Shown: positions 24,828-34,548, counted from the first letter of the stretch. The stretch is DNA of 64,000 nt from Companilactobacillus paralimentarius DSM 13238 = JCM 10415 (GCF_001434985.1 NZ_AZES01000018.1:1-64000), one strand, 5' to 3'. Made by a program: numbers and translations. The notes: generated by a model from the sequence alone, not told the origin.

Positions 24828-25844
24828 TTATATTAGTTCTCTCGTAGAATCTCCAATTTTCAATTTGGTATTTAAAATAATTGTCTTCTTAGCACTACTG
24901 GGATTCTTGATTCGGTTAATTAATAACCCTACTACTTGTTCACCAATTTCATTTATTGGCTGAGCCATAGTCGTTAGACTCGGTGTTAGATATTTATTTA
25001 AACTAATATCATCAAAGCCAACGACCGAGTAATCTTCAGGTATTCTTTTATTTAATAAATTCAGACCTTTGTAAACACCCATTGCCACATCATCATTAAT
25101 GGCTATAATGGCTGTCGCATTAGTTTGAACAATTTTATGTGCTGCTTCAACACCACCCTTTGGTCCAAAAGTTGCTCTAAAAACCAACTCCTTTTCAATC
25201 TTTAAGTTATATCTTTCAAAAGCTTTTTCGTATCCGGTAAAACGTTTTACTAAGTTCATTGTCAACGTTTCAGGTATTACAAACGCAACATGCTTATGTC
25301 CTAAAGATAATATATGCTCCGCAATTTTTTCTCCTGATTCTTCCTCATCAATCAAAACTCGATCATCATTAATATTCAAATCGGCTTGATCAGTCAGTAC
25401 CATGGGAATATTATTATGTGTCGATAATTTATCAACAATTTCTTTAGACGCTCCCGGAGCTGCTAAGATCAATCCCTTTTGCGTTCCAGAAGCAAATTGT
25501 TCAATAAAGTAATCGATATTCTCTTTAAAACCATTAACACTAAAGATTTGAGGAAAATAACCCTTGGGGATAGCAGCCTGTTCAACACTTAATCCTAAAC
25601 TAGCAAAGAAAGGATTCATAATATCTGGAATTACAATCCCAATTGAATTAGTTCTCTGTCCAACCAATCCCCTTGCATAATAGTCCGGATAATAATCTAA
25701 TTCAGTTTGGGCTTTGTGAACTTTTTCCTTCGTCTCTTCACTGAATCGTTCACCTTTGCCGTTTAAAATTAAAGAAACTGTCGTGACTGAAATACCCGCC
25801 TTATTGGCAACATCTCTAATTGTTGTCTTACGATTTCCTTTCAA
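24828..25844 (-). CDS. rbsR: LacI-family repressor of the ribose operon
   Basis: A 338-residue LacI/GalR regulator: DNA-binding domain in residues 1-60 (TTIRDVANKAGISVTTVSLI with the hinge helix further on) and a periplasmic-binding-like effector domain (GIVIPDIMNPFFASL, AIIAINDDVAMGVYKGL, VVGFDDISLNKYLTPSLTT). It starts at a TTG 6 bases after GAGGGGTGA. As first gene of the rbs operon it should repress its own transcription until ribose is present; the palindrome at 25865-25880, right above the ribosome binding site, is the likely operator. Confidence 0.93.
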   Translation of the reverse strand: MKGNRKTTIRDVANKAGISVTTVSLILNGKGERFSEETKEKVHKAQTELDYYPDYYARGLVGQRTNSIGIVIPDIMNPFFASLGLSVEQAAIPKGYFPQIFSVNGFKENIDYFIEQFASGTQKGLILAAPGASKEIVDKLSTHNNIPMVLTDQADLNINDDRVLIDEEESGEKIAEHILSLGHKHVAFVIPETLTMNLVKRFTGYEKAFERYNLKIEKELVFRATFGPKGGVEAAHKIVQTNATAIIAINDDVAMGVYKGLNLLNKRIPEDYSVVGFDDISLNKYLTPSLTTMAQPINEIGEQVVGLLINRIKNPSSAKKTIILNTKLKIGDSTRELI

Positions 25845-25864
25845 AATGAATCACCCCTCAAATC

Positions 25865-25922
25865 AGTAAATCGTTTTACTTAGGTTACGAGCACATCATA
25901 TCTTTTTGTGTAAGCGCTGTCA
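25865..25922. promoter_or_regulatory. RbsR operator and cre site of the rbs operon
   Basis: A LacI-type dyad with central CG, AGTAAA-TCGT-TTTACT (25865-25880), lies 20 bases upstream of the rbsR start. A full cre consensus, TGTAAGCGCTGTCA (25909-25922), lies 30 bases further upstream. Together they predict induction by ribose and repression by CcpA when glucose is present. Confidence 0.75.
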
Positions 25923-25950
25923 ATAATGTTTTTGTATACATACTGGAGAA

Positions 25951-25980
25951 AAATAGTCTCAATCCTTTCGGATCAAGACT
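25951..25980 (-). terminator. terminator of the rbsU-like gene
   Basis: In the minus RNA AGUCUUGAUCC and GGAUUGAGACU pair over 11 positions (two G-U) around a GAAA loop, followed by AUUUUU. It begins 10 bases past the stop of the permease gene. Confidence 0.8.
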
Positions 25981-25990
25981 TAAATAATTT

Positions 25991-26875
25991 TTATATAAAA
26001 GCTGTGATAATTCCCGCTACAACTACTAAAACCAAACCAGAAATAACCATGATCATTTCTTTATGAGTTTTGCTTTCATGCAAAATATAGATACCACCAA
26101 GTGTTCCGATAATAACATTCATTTGAGAAAGAGTAAATCCAGTAGCTAATCCGTTCACATCTTTACGTGATGAGATCAAATATGTCAAAGCAGCAAAAGC
26201 AAAGAAGATACCACTAATTATATTTAAATAAGTGCTCTTAGATCTATATGGCTTAGCTTGGCGATTGCTCTTTGTAATAAAGGCAAAAATAGTTGATGCA
26301 ACTGCCATACCTAAGGCTTGTGGCAAGAATGCTTGAAAACTGTCGACAGACACTGCCTGTGGAAACGCTGAATAACCAACATAACCGATCGTAGCAATTA
26401 ATACTAAAGAAATACCCTTAACGACGCTTGATTCACTCTCAGCAATTTTTTTCTCACTATATGTTGTTAAGTAAACTCCAATAATAATTAATACAATTGA
26501 GAAAAAGCCAATCAACTTAGCCATTACTGAAGGCCATTCACCTAAAACTATTACACCCCACAATGAAGTACCGATCAATTGAAAACCAGTTGAAACTGGC
26601 ATTGTTTTAGAAACGCCCATTTCGCCAAAAGCATAGAATACTAAACTTTGTGCAATAGACCAACAAGCACCAGATAAAAAAGTAAATAAGAAATTTTTAC
26701 CTGTTAGCAACGGCGTTTGCATAACGACCGCCACAACAATTGCAGATAGTAAAGTACCATATGTAGCACCAATAATTTGATTAACTGGTTTCCCTCCGAA
26801 CTTTCCAGTCATAATTGGGAAGACACCCCAACCGATCATTGGCATAAGGCCAATTAAAATATTTACTACATTCAT
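25991..26875 (-). CDS. rbsU: glucose/ribose uptake protein, GRP transporter family (RbsU/GlcU)
   Basis: A 294-residue permease with about ten membrane helices, of the drug/metabolite superfamily. The N-terminus MNVVNILIGLMPMIGWGVFP and the blocks GVSKTMPVSTGFQLIGTSLWG and FTLSQMNVIIGTLGGIYILHESKT are typical of GlcU/RbsU. Proteins of this group include the staphylococcal/lactobacillar glucose uptake protein and RbsU of Lactobacillus sakei. Position directly upstream of the rbs operon favours ribose. It has its own terminator and probably its own promoter, so two ribose uptake routes would be present, one ATP-driven and one proton-driven. Confidence 0.85.
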   Translation of the reverse strand: MNVVNILIGLMPMIGWGVFPIMTGKFGGKPVNQIIGATYGTLLSAIVVAVVMQTPLLTGKNFLFTFLSGACWSIAQSLVFYAFGEMGVSKTMPVSTGFQLIGTSLWGVIVLGEWPSVMAKLIGFFSIVLIIIGVYLTTYSEKKIAESESSVVKGISLVLIATIGYVGYSAFPQAVSVDSFQAFLPQALGMAVASTIFAFITKSNRQAKPYRSKSTYLNIISGIFFAFAALTYLISSRKDVNGLATGFTLSQMNVIIGTLGGIYILHESKTHKEMIMVISGLVLVVVAGIITAFI

Positions 26876-27206
26876 TTTATAAAACTCCCTCTAGTTCTAA
26901 AATAAAAAAAGCATTTTTCAGCAATGTTGCCATTATATCAAACTTAAGAATGCGTTTTCAAGGAAAATGTTTATTTTCATTAATTTTATTATCAATATTT
27001 TAATTTTAATAAGTCAAATAAGACCGATAGCCATAGCACTTCTTTAAATCTCTTAAATATTCTTTATAAAACTTATTATGAAAACGCATGTTGGAATTTC
27101 TGATAGTTTGCTTTCCTATAATATAACGATTTCAAAAAATTCTAGCCACAAAAAAAATAAGAAACCCGAAAAGGATTTCTTATCTTTTTAAAATCATAAT
27201 ATTAAA
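26876..27206. other. intergenic region upstream of the rbsU-like gene with paired cre-like sites
   Basis: ATGCGTTTTCA (26950-26960) and TGAAAACGCAT (27079-27089) are an exact 11-base inverted pair, each resembling half to most of a cre site (TGAAAACGCA...). They lie about 75 and 205 bases above the permease start. The rest of this 331-base stretch contains only the ppaC terminator (27150-27183) and no gene. Confidence 0.5.
27150..27183 (-). terminator. terminator of ppaC
   Basis: AUAAGAAAUCC and GGGUUUCUUAU pair over 11 positions in the minus RNA (one G-U) around a short loop, followed by U7-8. It begins about 24 bases past the ppaC stop. Confidence 0.8.
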
Positions 27207-28142
27207 TTAGAATTTAGCATCCAATGGAGGAACAACTTGTTTCTTACGTGATACAACACCAGGTAAACTAGCCTTGTTGTCTGAAACCTTAGTATTAAGT
27301 GCTTCTTCAAATGTCTTGATAGCACTATCGTCACCGATAATAATACCAGTTGTGTCGCTTGTTAGGATATTTGTAATTAGCAATACGAACAAATTGTAAC
27401 CTTTGTCAGCACTTTCAGCTTTAATATCCTTAACAAAATCTGCTTCGCGTTTAAGGGTGTCATCAATGTCAACAGTATTAACTTGAGCAATACGTACACT
27501 ATTACCCTTCATATCAAAGCTCTTAGCATCCATATCAATTAGTTCTTGTGTTGATTTACTGTCAAGATTTGTACCAGCTTTCAACATTTCAAGACCATAT
27601 GATTCATAGTCGATACCAGCTGTCTTAGCTAAGCTCTTCAAAGCAGCTCTATCTTCATCAGTTGTTGTAGGTGATTTCAATAATAGAGTATCGGAAATGA
27701 TTGATGAAGCCATCAAAGCAGCAATCTTAGCAGGAACTTCGACGTCATTTTCGTTGTACATCTTCCAGATGATTGTACTTACACAGCCAAGTGGTTCTGC
27801 ACGATAATATAGAGGCAATTTTGTTTCGAAGTTAGCAATTCTATGATGATCAACAACATGAGTGATTTGAACATCGTCGATATCAGGAACACTTTGTTGT
27901 TTTTCATTATGATCAACTAACATAACCTTTTTAACTTCGCCATTAATGGCTGAGATAATACGTGGGTACTTAGCATCGAAATGATTATAAACAAATTTTG
28001 TTTCCAAGTTAGGTTCACCCAAAGCAACTGCTTCAGTATTATATCCTAATTGATTTTGTAAGTATGAATAAGCAACAGCTGCTGAAACTGCATCTGTATC
28101 AGGATTTCTGTGTCCAAAAACTAATTCTTTTTCTTTTGGCAT
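27207..28142 (-). CDS. ppaC: manganese-dependent inorganic pyrophosphatase
   Basis: A 311-residue family II pyrophosphatase of the DHH superfamily; it hydrolyses pyrophosphate from biosynthesis. Metal ligands are seen in GHRNPDTDAV (7-16), VDHNE, the DHH motif VVDHHRI and SDTLLLKSPT; the C-terminal domain ends with the substrate motif SRKKQVVPPL. Length is normal. It follows the LysR gene by 25 bases but each may have its own promoter. Confidence 0.96.
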   Translation of the reverse strand: MPKEKELVFGHRNPDTDAVSAAVAYSYLQNQLGYNTEAVALGEPNLETKFVYNHFDAKYPRIISAINGEVKKVMLVDHNEKQQSVPDIDDVQITHVVDHHRIANFETKLPLYYRAEPLGCVSTIIWKMYNENDVEVPAKIAALMASSIISDTLLLKSPTTTDEDRAALKSLAKTAGIDYESYGLEMLKAGTNLDSKSTQELIDMDAKSFDMKGNSVRIAQVNTVDIDDTLKREADFVKDIKAESADKGYNLFVLLITNILTSDTTGIIIGDDSAIKTFEEALNTKVSDNKASLPGVVSRKKQVVPPLDAKF

Positions 28143-28167
28143 GAATTTGTGCGCCCCTTTTTAATAT

Positions 28168-29127
28168 TTATCTAGAAGATTTAAGACGATCAACATAGCT
28201 CATCTTATCTAAGAAATTATCCCATTCATTGAGGAAATCTTCAATTCTTGGAATCTTTTCTTTATCCCCTCGATATACAAATGATAAATCACTTGTTATA
28301 GCTGGTTCAAGTGGTGTTTGATAAAGTTTAAACATTGATTGATGTGCAATACAAAAACTCAATGGTAAAACCGTATAAACTCCGGATGATTCCTGTGCAA
28401 ATTTTAATAATTGATAAGGTGCCGAGAATCGAGCAATTACTTTAGGAAAGTCAACCAATGCATCTCGATATCTCTCACTAATCAATTCATAAAAATAATA
28501 GCTCTTCAAATAAGTAGCCCACGGCTTAGCCGTAGCATCCTTGTAACTAACACTTTTCTTTTTATTAATCTTTTCATCATCATGAACTAACATAATATTG
28601 TCGCTCATAATCTTCTTAGAACGATATATTTTCCAACTCTTAATACTTTTATCCGGCAAGTACATAATGGCTAGATCAATTTTATTATTTTGGATATTAT
28701 CCCAAAGTTCCTTACGAGTTAGTAAGTTTAAGTCAATGATGACATTAGGATTAACTCGATTGTATTCAACAATAAAATCCTCAATTACAACCGATTCGGC
28801 AGTCGACAAAAGTCCAATACTAATTGTACCGGATCTTTCCGAGGATTCTTGTTGAATCTGATCAGTTACATCATTGATCAAGTCAAACATCTGATGTGTT
28901 GCTTTTAAAAGCAGAGTACCTGCATCGGTTAAATAAATCTTCTTACCAATACTATAAAACAGCGGTGCACCAACAACTTTTTCAATTTTTTTGATTTGTT
29001 GTGTCAATGCTGGCTGCGTGATTCCTAACAATTGAGCAGTTTTTGTATAACTCATATTCTTAGTTAACTCATCAAAATAATTTAATGCTTTAGAACTAAA
29101 AACACGTCTCGATTTCTCATCTAACAA
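28168..29127 (-). CDS. LysR-family transcriptional regulator
   Basis: A 319-residue regulator with an N-terminal winged helix-turn-helix (about 12-75, with SYTKTAQLLGITQPALTQQI and GKKIYLTDAG) and a C-terminal LysR substrate domain (about 100-300, starting GTISIGLLSTAESVV). The first 11 residues (MLDEKSRRVFS) are an unusual extension. Its target is not obvious: LysR genes usually regulate a divergent neighbour, but here parC lies upstream on the same strand and ppaC downstream. Function beyond transcription control is unknown. Confidence 0.9.
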   Translation of the reverse strand: MLDEKSRRVFSSKALNYFDELTKNMSYTKTAQLLGITQPALTQQIKKIEKVVGAPLFYSIGKKIYLTDAGTLLLKATHQMFDLINDVTDQIQQESSERSGTISIGLLSTAESVVIEDFIVEYNRVNPNVIIDLNLLTRKELWDNIQNNKIDLAIMYLPDKSIKSWKIYRSKKIMSDNIMLVHDDEKINKKKSVSYKDATAKPWATYLKSYYFYELISERYRDALVDFPKVIARFSAPYQLLKFAQESSGVYTVLPLSFCIAHQSMFKLYQTPLEPAITSDLSFVYRGDKEKIPRIEDFLNEWDNFLDKMSYVDRLKSSR

Positions 29128-29215
29128 TAAGAAGATCCTCCTAGTTTGTGGAAGTAAAAAATAATGTAATCAATAAGATAATAATACTATATAAAACAAA
29201 AATCTGTCATTCATA

Positions 29216-31660
29216 TTACTTATTTTCTAACATTTTTTTCACAAATCTAAGTGGAATACCATCCGTCTCAGGATCCATAATAAAGGAACCATTAGAATAA
29301 CGGTCAGCATTCTGATGCATTGCTGGATCAATTTCAATCTCTTTATTTGAATCAGTTATGATCGATAGTTGTATATCATTATTAATATTTGTTACCAAAC
29401 AGATTCGGTGTGGTTGACGCTTTAACTCTCTGAGAGTCAAAACACCACGACGAGCACGACTAGTTACGGGTATCTCAGATAATTTCATTTGTTTATATGA
29501 TCCACGTTGTGTCAAGACCGCAATTTTATCACTGTCGTTAGCTGCTAAGAAGTAGCCAGCCAATTGATCATCGTCTTTCAAACTGACAAATTTAACACCC
29601 ATTGCTTTTCCACTAACAACTGGTACTTCTTCAATTGGAAAGGCTGAAGCATAAGAATGCTCTGTAAAGACATAAACCAATTGTTTAGAATCATTTGGTA
29701 CATAATAAACATCCATTACTCGTGAAGTATCGGACTTCAACTTACAGTACTTGGAAGCTCTAGATTTGTATGTTCTTCCTGGTAACAAATCACTGAATGC
29801 CACTTGCTTAATATAATTTTCGCTAGTTCCTATCAAGAAATTACCAGTTTCTTCCAATTTTTTGAAAACAAAAGCCTTGAGAATTGACTCATCTGTATCC
29901 AATCCAATCTCTTGAGAAAGATGTGAACCGGTATCCTTCCAACGACTATCTTCAATTTCAAAAATTTGACGATAAATCAAATTACCTTTGTCAGTGAAAA
30001 TAAAGACGTGATCCAATGTATTAACATTTTCATCAATAATTGGATAATCTTCATTCTTCAGACCGTTATCACCAGCGTCGGAAGCTTGATAAGAACGTAG
30101 ACTACTTCGTTTAACATAGCCATCATGACTAACCAATAAGCGAACGTCTTCACTGGCAACCATAACCTTTGTATCAACTTCAATTTCAGCAACTTTGGCT
30201 TCAATCTTAGTACGACGTTTATCGGCATAAGTATCACGCACTTGTGTCAATTCTTTTTTGATCAATGTCATTAAAGTAGTGTGGTTATCAATAATTCCGT
30301 TTAAATGATCGATTTGCTTATGAAGCTCAGCATCTTCCTTTTCTAATTCCGTTACATCAGTATTAGTTAAACGATATAACTGCAAAGAAACGATAGCTTC
30401 GGCTTGTTCATCACTAAATTTATAACTCTTAATCAAATTGTTCTTAGCATCAGACTTATTCTTACTTGAACGGATAGTCTTAATAACTTTATCCAAGATC
30501 GATAAAGCCTTGATCAACCCTTCAACAATATGAAGGCGCTTCTTAGCCTTATTCAAGTCAAATCTACTGCGACGTAGGACGACTTCTTCTTGATGTTTAA
30601 TATATTCCTTCAGGATTTGAATCAAGCCGACCTGTTGAGGACGCATGTCAGCAATGGCAACCATATTAAAGTTATACGAAACTTGCAAATCAGTGTTCTT
30701 AAACAAATAGTTCAAGATACCATTAGCATCAACATCACGTTTCAATTCAACAACAATTGATAATCCCTGGCGATCACTCTCATCACGTACTTCAGCGATT
30801 CCTTCAACTTTCTTAAGAACACGAATTTCATCCATCTTCTTAGCTAGTTGAGCCTTATTAACTTCGTAAGGAATTTCAGTAATAACGATTTGAGACTTGT
30901 GTCCACGAATCTCTTGAATCGAAGTCTTAGAACGAATGTAGACACGTCCTCGACCACTTGTATAGGCATCTTTAATCCCTTGCTTACCTTGTAAAATACC
31001 ACCAGTTGGAAAATCTGGTCCCTTAACGATCTTCATCAATTCGTCCAAAGTAATATCAGGATTATCAATCATTTTAATTGTGGCATCAATAACTTCACCT
31101 AAATTGTGGGGTGGAATTTCTGTAGCATAACCAGCTGAAATTCCGGTAGCACCGTTAACTAATAAATTAGGAAAACGTGCTGGTAAAACCTTAGGCTCTT
31201 TTTCAGTATCATCAAAGTTCCATTCTTCATCAACAGTATCTTTGTTGATATCACGTAACATTTCAGTTGAAATCTTACTTAAACGTGCTTCAGTATAACG
31301 CATAGCAGCTGGTGGATCACCATCCATCGAACCATTGTTACCATGCATTTCAATCAAAGGATTACGCAATTTCCAATCTTGAGACAAACGAACCATTGCC
31401 TCGTAAATTGAGGAATCACCATGGGGATGGAAATTACCCATAACGTTACCAACACCCTTGGCTGACTTACGAAAACCTTTGTCATAAGTATTACCATCCA
31501 AAAACATTGAATAGAGAATTCTTCGTTGAACAGGTTTCAAACCATCACGAATATCTGGTAACGCTCTTTCTTGAATAATTGATTTTGAATATCTCGCAAA
31601 TCGATCTCCCATGATTTTTTCGAGCGAGATATCTTGAATTTTAGGAGAATTTTCAGTCAC
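29216..31660 (-). CDS. parC: DNA topoisomerase IV subunit A
   Basis: An 814-residue type II topoisomerase subunit that decatenates daughter chromosomes with ParE. The breakage-reunion domain has the catalytic Tyr122 in AMRYTEARL; the quinolone-determining segment HPHGDSSIYEAM keeps Ser83 and Glu87, i.e. the sensitive form. The C-terminal beta-pinwheel contains repeated blocks such as AVLTQRGSYKQMKLSEIP and RARRGVLTLREL. It follows parE by 10 bases and is co-transcribed. Confidence 0.97.
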   Translation of the reverse strand: MTENSPKIQDISLEKIMGDRFARYSKSIIQERALPDIRDGLKPVQRRILYSMFLDGNTYDKGFRKSAKGVGNVMGNFHPHGDSSIYEAMVRLSQDWKLRNPLIEMHGNNGSMDGDPPAAMRYTEARLSKISTEMLRDINKDTVDEEWNFDDTEKEPKVLPARFPNLLVNGATGISAGYATEIPPHNLGEVIDATIKMIDNPDITLDELMKIVKGPDFPTGGILQGKQGIKDAYTSGRGRVYIRSKTSIQEIRGHKSQIVITEIPYEVNKAQLAKKMDEIRVLKKVEGIAEVRDESDRQGLSIVVELKRDVDANGILNYLFKNTDLQVSYNFNMVAIADMRPQQVGLIQILKEYIKHQEEVVLRRSRFDLNKAKKRLHIVEGLIKALSILDKVIKTIRSSKNKSDAKNNLIKSYKFSDEQAEAIVSLQLYRLTNTDVTELEKEDAELHKQIDHLNGIIDNHTTLMTLIKKELTQVRDTYADKRRTKIEAKVAEIEVDTKVMVASEDVRLLVSHDGYVKRSSLRSYQASDAGDNGLKNEDYPIIDENVNTLDHVFIFTDKGNLIYRQIFEIEDSRWKDTGSHLSQEIGLDTDESILKAFVFKKLEETGNFLIGTSENYIKQVAFSDLLPGRTYKSRASKYCKLKSDTSRVMDVYYVPNDSKQLVYVFTEHSYASAFPIEEVPVVSGKAMGVKFVSLKDDDQLAGYFLAANDSDKIAVLTQRGSYKQMKLSEIPVTSRARRGVLTLRELKRQPHRICLVTNINNDIQLSIITDSNKEIEIDPAMHQNADRYSNGSFIMDPETDGIPLRFVKKMLENK

Positions 31661-31670
31661 TATATATCAC

Positions 31671-33674
31671 CTATTCCTTATTCAATAAATCGTCGACAAG
31701 TTTACTATCGATAGGATCAGTATCATCATCAACTTTTTCCAAGATATTGTCGCCTTCTTCAGTTCCATTGAAACGAACATTATCTTCGATCCAATCACGT
31801 CTAGGCTTAACTTTATCACCCATCAGAGTTGTTACACGACGTTCAGCCAAAGCAGCATCATCAATGTTAACTCTGATTAGGATACGATTTGTTGGATCCA
31901 TTGTTGTCTTCCAAAGTTGATCGGCATTCATTTCACCTAAACCTTTGAAACGTTGCAATTCATAACCTTTACCCATCTTTTCGATGTCTTTTTGAAGTTC
32001 ATCTGGAGTCCAGGCATATTCAATTTTAGTTTTAGCACCTTTACCCTTTTGAAGCTTGTAAAGTGGTGACAAAGCAATATAGACATGTCCTGATTCAACT
32101 AACGGACGCATGTAACGATAGAAGAAAGTCAACAACAAGATTTGAATATGTGAGCCATCATCATCGGCATCAGTCATGATAATAACTTTGTCATAATTAC
32201 GATCTTCTAATTTGAAATCGGCACCAACACCGGCACCAATTGTATAAATCATAGTATTGATTTCTTCGTTTTTATAAATATCTTCTAACTTGGCTTTTTG
32301 AGTATTTAAAACTTTACCACGCAAAGGCAAGATAGCTTGGAACTTACGATCTCGTCCCTGTTTTGCAGAACCACCGGCTGAATCACCCTCGACAAGAAAC
32401 AATTCATTCTTATCAGGATTCTTGGATTGAGCAGGAGTTAGTTTACCAGAAAGCAAACCATCAGTTTTTTTATTCTTTTTACCACTACGAGTACTCTCAC
32501 GAGCCTTACGAGCAGCATCACGAGCTTCTCGGGCCTTCAAAGCCTTTTTGACTAACATTTGAGCCTGTTCACCATTCTCCAATAGATAAAAGCTCATTTG
32601 TTCATAAACTAGTTGGTCAACAGCTGATCTAGCTTGAGGAGTTCCCAATTTGCCCTTTGTTTGACCCTCAAATTGAAGAATCTCTTCAGGAATTCGAACT
32701 GAAATAATAGCTGATAGCCCTTCACGAACATCGCTACCTTCCAAATTCTTACTGTTTTCCTTTAACAATCCTACCTTACGAGCATAATCATTAAAGGCTT
32801 TAGTCAATCCAGACTTCATTCCGGCTTCATGTGTCCCACCATCAGCAGTACGAACATTATTAACAAACGAGATGATGTTCTCCGAATAACCATCATTATA
32901 TTGACCAGAAAATTCAATTTCAATGTCAGAGTTAGTACCTTCAACGTAGAAAATACCACCTAAAGCATCTTTTCCTTCGTTCAAATACTTTACAAATGAT
33001 TGAATACCATCTTCGTAATGGAAAATATCTTGTTTCTCTTCTTCACCACGTTTATCAGTAATAGTGAATTTAACGCCCTTTAACAAGAAAGCTGATTCCC
33101 GTAATCTTTCAGCTAATGTATCATAGTTAAATTTTGTTGTTTGAAAGATAGTAGCATCTGGTTTAAAGCTTATAGTCGTTCCGCTATCCTCCTTGGTAGT
33201 ACCTGTCTTTTTCAAAGTTCCAACTGGATGACCACCATTTTCAAAACGTTCTTCATAAACTTTGTGATCACGAACAACTCGAACGGTCATCCATTCTGAC
33301 AAAGCATTAACAACTGAAGAACCAACACCGTGCAGTCCACCAGACGTCTTGTAACTATTCTCTGAGAATTTACCACCAGCATGCAGAACCGTCAAAATTA
33401 CTTCAATAGTTGGTTTACCACTAGCGTGCATCCCTGTTGGCATTCCACGTCCATGATCAACGACAGTAATACTACTGTCTTCATTGATAGTAACGTTGAT
33501 TTCTTTACCAAATCCTGATAGAGCTTCATCGACTGCATTATCGACAATTTCATATACCAAGTGATGTAATCCACGTGAATCAGTGGAACCAATGTACATA
33601 CCTGGTCTTTTTCGTACAGCTTCTAATCCTTCAAGGATTTGAATTGACGAATCATCATAAGATGATTTTGGCAT
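31671..33674 (-). CDS. parE: DNA topoisomerase IV subunit B
   Basis: A 667-residue ATPase subunit of topoisomerase IV. GHKL ATP-binding motifs are EIVDNAVDEALSGF (about 43-56) and GGLHGVGSSVVNALSEW; the Toprim metal-binding motifs are VEGDSAGGSAKQGRD, PLRGKVLN and DADDDGSHI. ParE rather than GyrB is indicated by the direct pairing with parC. First gene of parE-parC, with plsY transcribed divergently 210 bases away. A palindrome similar to a LexA box lies 68 bases upstream. Confidence 0.97.
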   Translation of the reverse strand: MPKSSYDDSSIQILEGLEAVRKRPGMYIGSTDSRGLHHLVYEIVDNAVDEALSGFGKEINVTINEDSSITVVDHGRGMPTGMHASGKPTIEVILTVLHAGGKFSENSYKTSGGLHGVGSSVVNALSEWMTVRVVRDHKVYEERFENGGHPVGTLKKTGTTKEDSGTTISFKPDATIFQTTKFNYDTLAERLRESAFLLKGVKFTITDKRGEEEKQDIFHYEDGIQSFVKYLNEGKDALGGIFYVEGTNSDIEIEFSGQYNDGYSENIISFVNNVRTADGGTHEAGMKSGLTKAFNDYARKVGLLKENSKNLEGSDVREGLSAIISVRIPEEILQFEGQTKGKLGTPQARSAVDQLVYEQMSFYLLENGEQAQMLVKKALKAREARDAARKARESTRSGKKNKKTDGLLSGKLTPAQSKNPDKNELFLVEGDSAGGSAKQGRDRKFQAILPLRGKVLNTQKAKLEDIYKNEEINTMIYTIGAGVGADFKLEDRNYDKVIIMTDADDDGSHIQILLLTFFYRYMRPLVESGHVYIALSPLYKLQKGKGAKTKIEYAWTPDELQKDIEKMGKGYELQRFKGLGEMNADQLWKTTMDPTNRILIRVNIDDAALAERRVTTLMGDKVKPRRDWIEDNVRFNGTEEGDNILEKVDDDTDPIDSKLVDDLLNKE

Positions 33675-33741
33675 TTATATCATTCCTTTTCATTTACTAC
33701 GTAGTGCAATATTTCAATATTATAACACTATTACCTTAACA

Positions 33742-33755
33742 CGAATATATGTTCG
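33742..33755. promoter_or_regulatory. LexA-box-like palindrome upstream of parE
   Basis: CGAATATATGTTCG (reverse CGAACATATATTCG) differs at one position from the Gram-positive LexA/DinR palindrome CGAAC-N4-GTTCG. A minus-strand -10 TATAAT starts about 20 bases closer to parE (near 33718-33723), so the box overlaps the expected -35 region. SOS control of parEC is inferred. Confidence 0.5.
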
Positions 33756-33884
33756 CACATAAGAAATCTTTTAATTTCTAACAAAATAGTGGATAATGTC
33801 TAGGTTGGTATTTATAATTCTCTAATAAAAGCACCATAGAAATACAATATACCAAAAAAATAAAGCTAAGAGAGTGATTTTTTG

Positions 33885-34505
33885 ATGAAACTTCTCATTT
33901 GTGCAATATTAGCCTATCTAATTGGCTCATTTCCAACTGCCTATATCGTTGGAAAAGTTTTCTTTCATAAAAATATTTTTGATTACGGTAGTGGAAACGT
34001 AGGGACTACCAATGCTTATCGTGTTTTTGGCAAATTTGCCGGAACAGTTGTCCTAGTTATCGATATTTTAAAGGGAACTTTAGGTGCATTGATGCCAGTC
34101 TTCTTTAATCTCGATCGTCACTGGATTTTATTCATCGGTATTTTTGCCGTTATCGGACATTGTTTCTCCATCTTCCTTAAATTCCGTGGTGGAAAAGCTG
34201 TCGCAACCAGTGCAGGAATACTTTTGGCTTATAATCCTCTACTATTTGTCATCTGTTTTGCTTTTCTTGCCACAATCGTTTATACAACCAGCATGGTCAG
34301 TGTTGCTAGTTTGACCACGATATTATTCTTTACGATTGCCACCTTATTCCTTCACGATTGGATTCTAACTACCGTTGCCGCCATTATTACTGTTATTATT
34401 TATGTACGTCATATTCCCAATATCAAGCGACTACTCAAAGGAAAAGAAAATTTAGTTCCAATTGGTTTGAGATATAAGAAACAACAAAAGGAACAACAAA
34501 AATAA
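33885..34505 (+). CDS. plsY: glycerol-3-phosphate acyltransferase PlsY
   Basis: A 206-residue integral membrane enzyme that transfers the acyl group of acyl-phosphate to glycerol-3-phosphate in phospholipid synthesis. The three conserved active-site loops are visible: YLIGSFPTAYIVGK, GSGNVGTTNAYRVFG and GHCFSIFLKFRGGKAVATSAG. About five helices. The TTG at 33882 directly precedes the ATG at 33885; either could start it. It is divergent from parE and has its own terminator. Confidence 0.96.
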   Translation: MKLLICAILAYLIGSFPTAYIVGKVFFHKNIFDYGSGNVGTTNAYRVFGKFAGTVVLVIDILKGTLGALMPVFFNLDRHWILFIGIFAVIGHCFSIFLKFRGGKAVATSAGILLAYNPLLFVICFAFLATIVYTTSMVSVASLTTILFFTIATLFLHDWILTTVAAIITVIIYVRHIPNIKRLLKGKENLVPIGLRYKKQQKEQQK

Positions 34506-34516
34506 TTACTAATTCT

Positions 34517-34548
34517 AAAAAACGACCATTTAAATTGGCCGTTTTTTT
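34517..34548 (+). terminator. terminator of plsY
   Basis: An inverted repeat (AAAAACGACCAATT-like left arm, AATTGGCCGTTTTT right arm) with a T7 run starts 12 bases past plsY. Confidence 0.8.
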
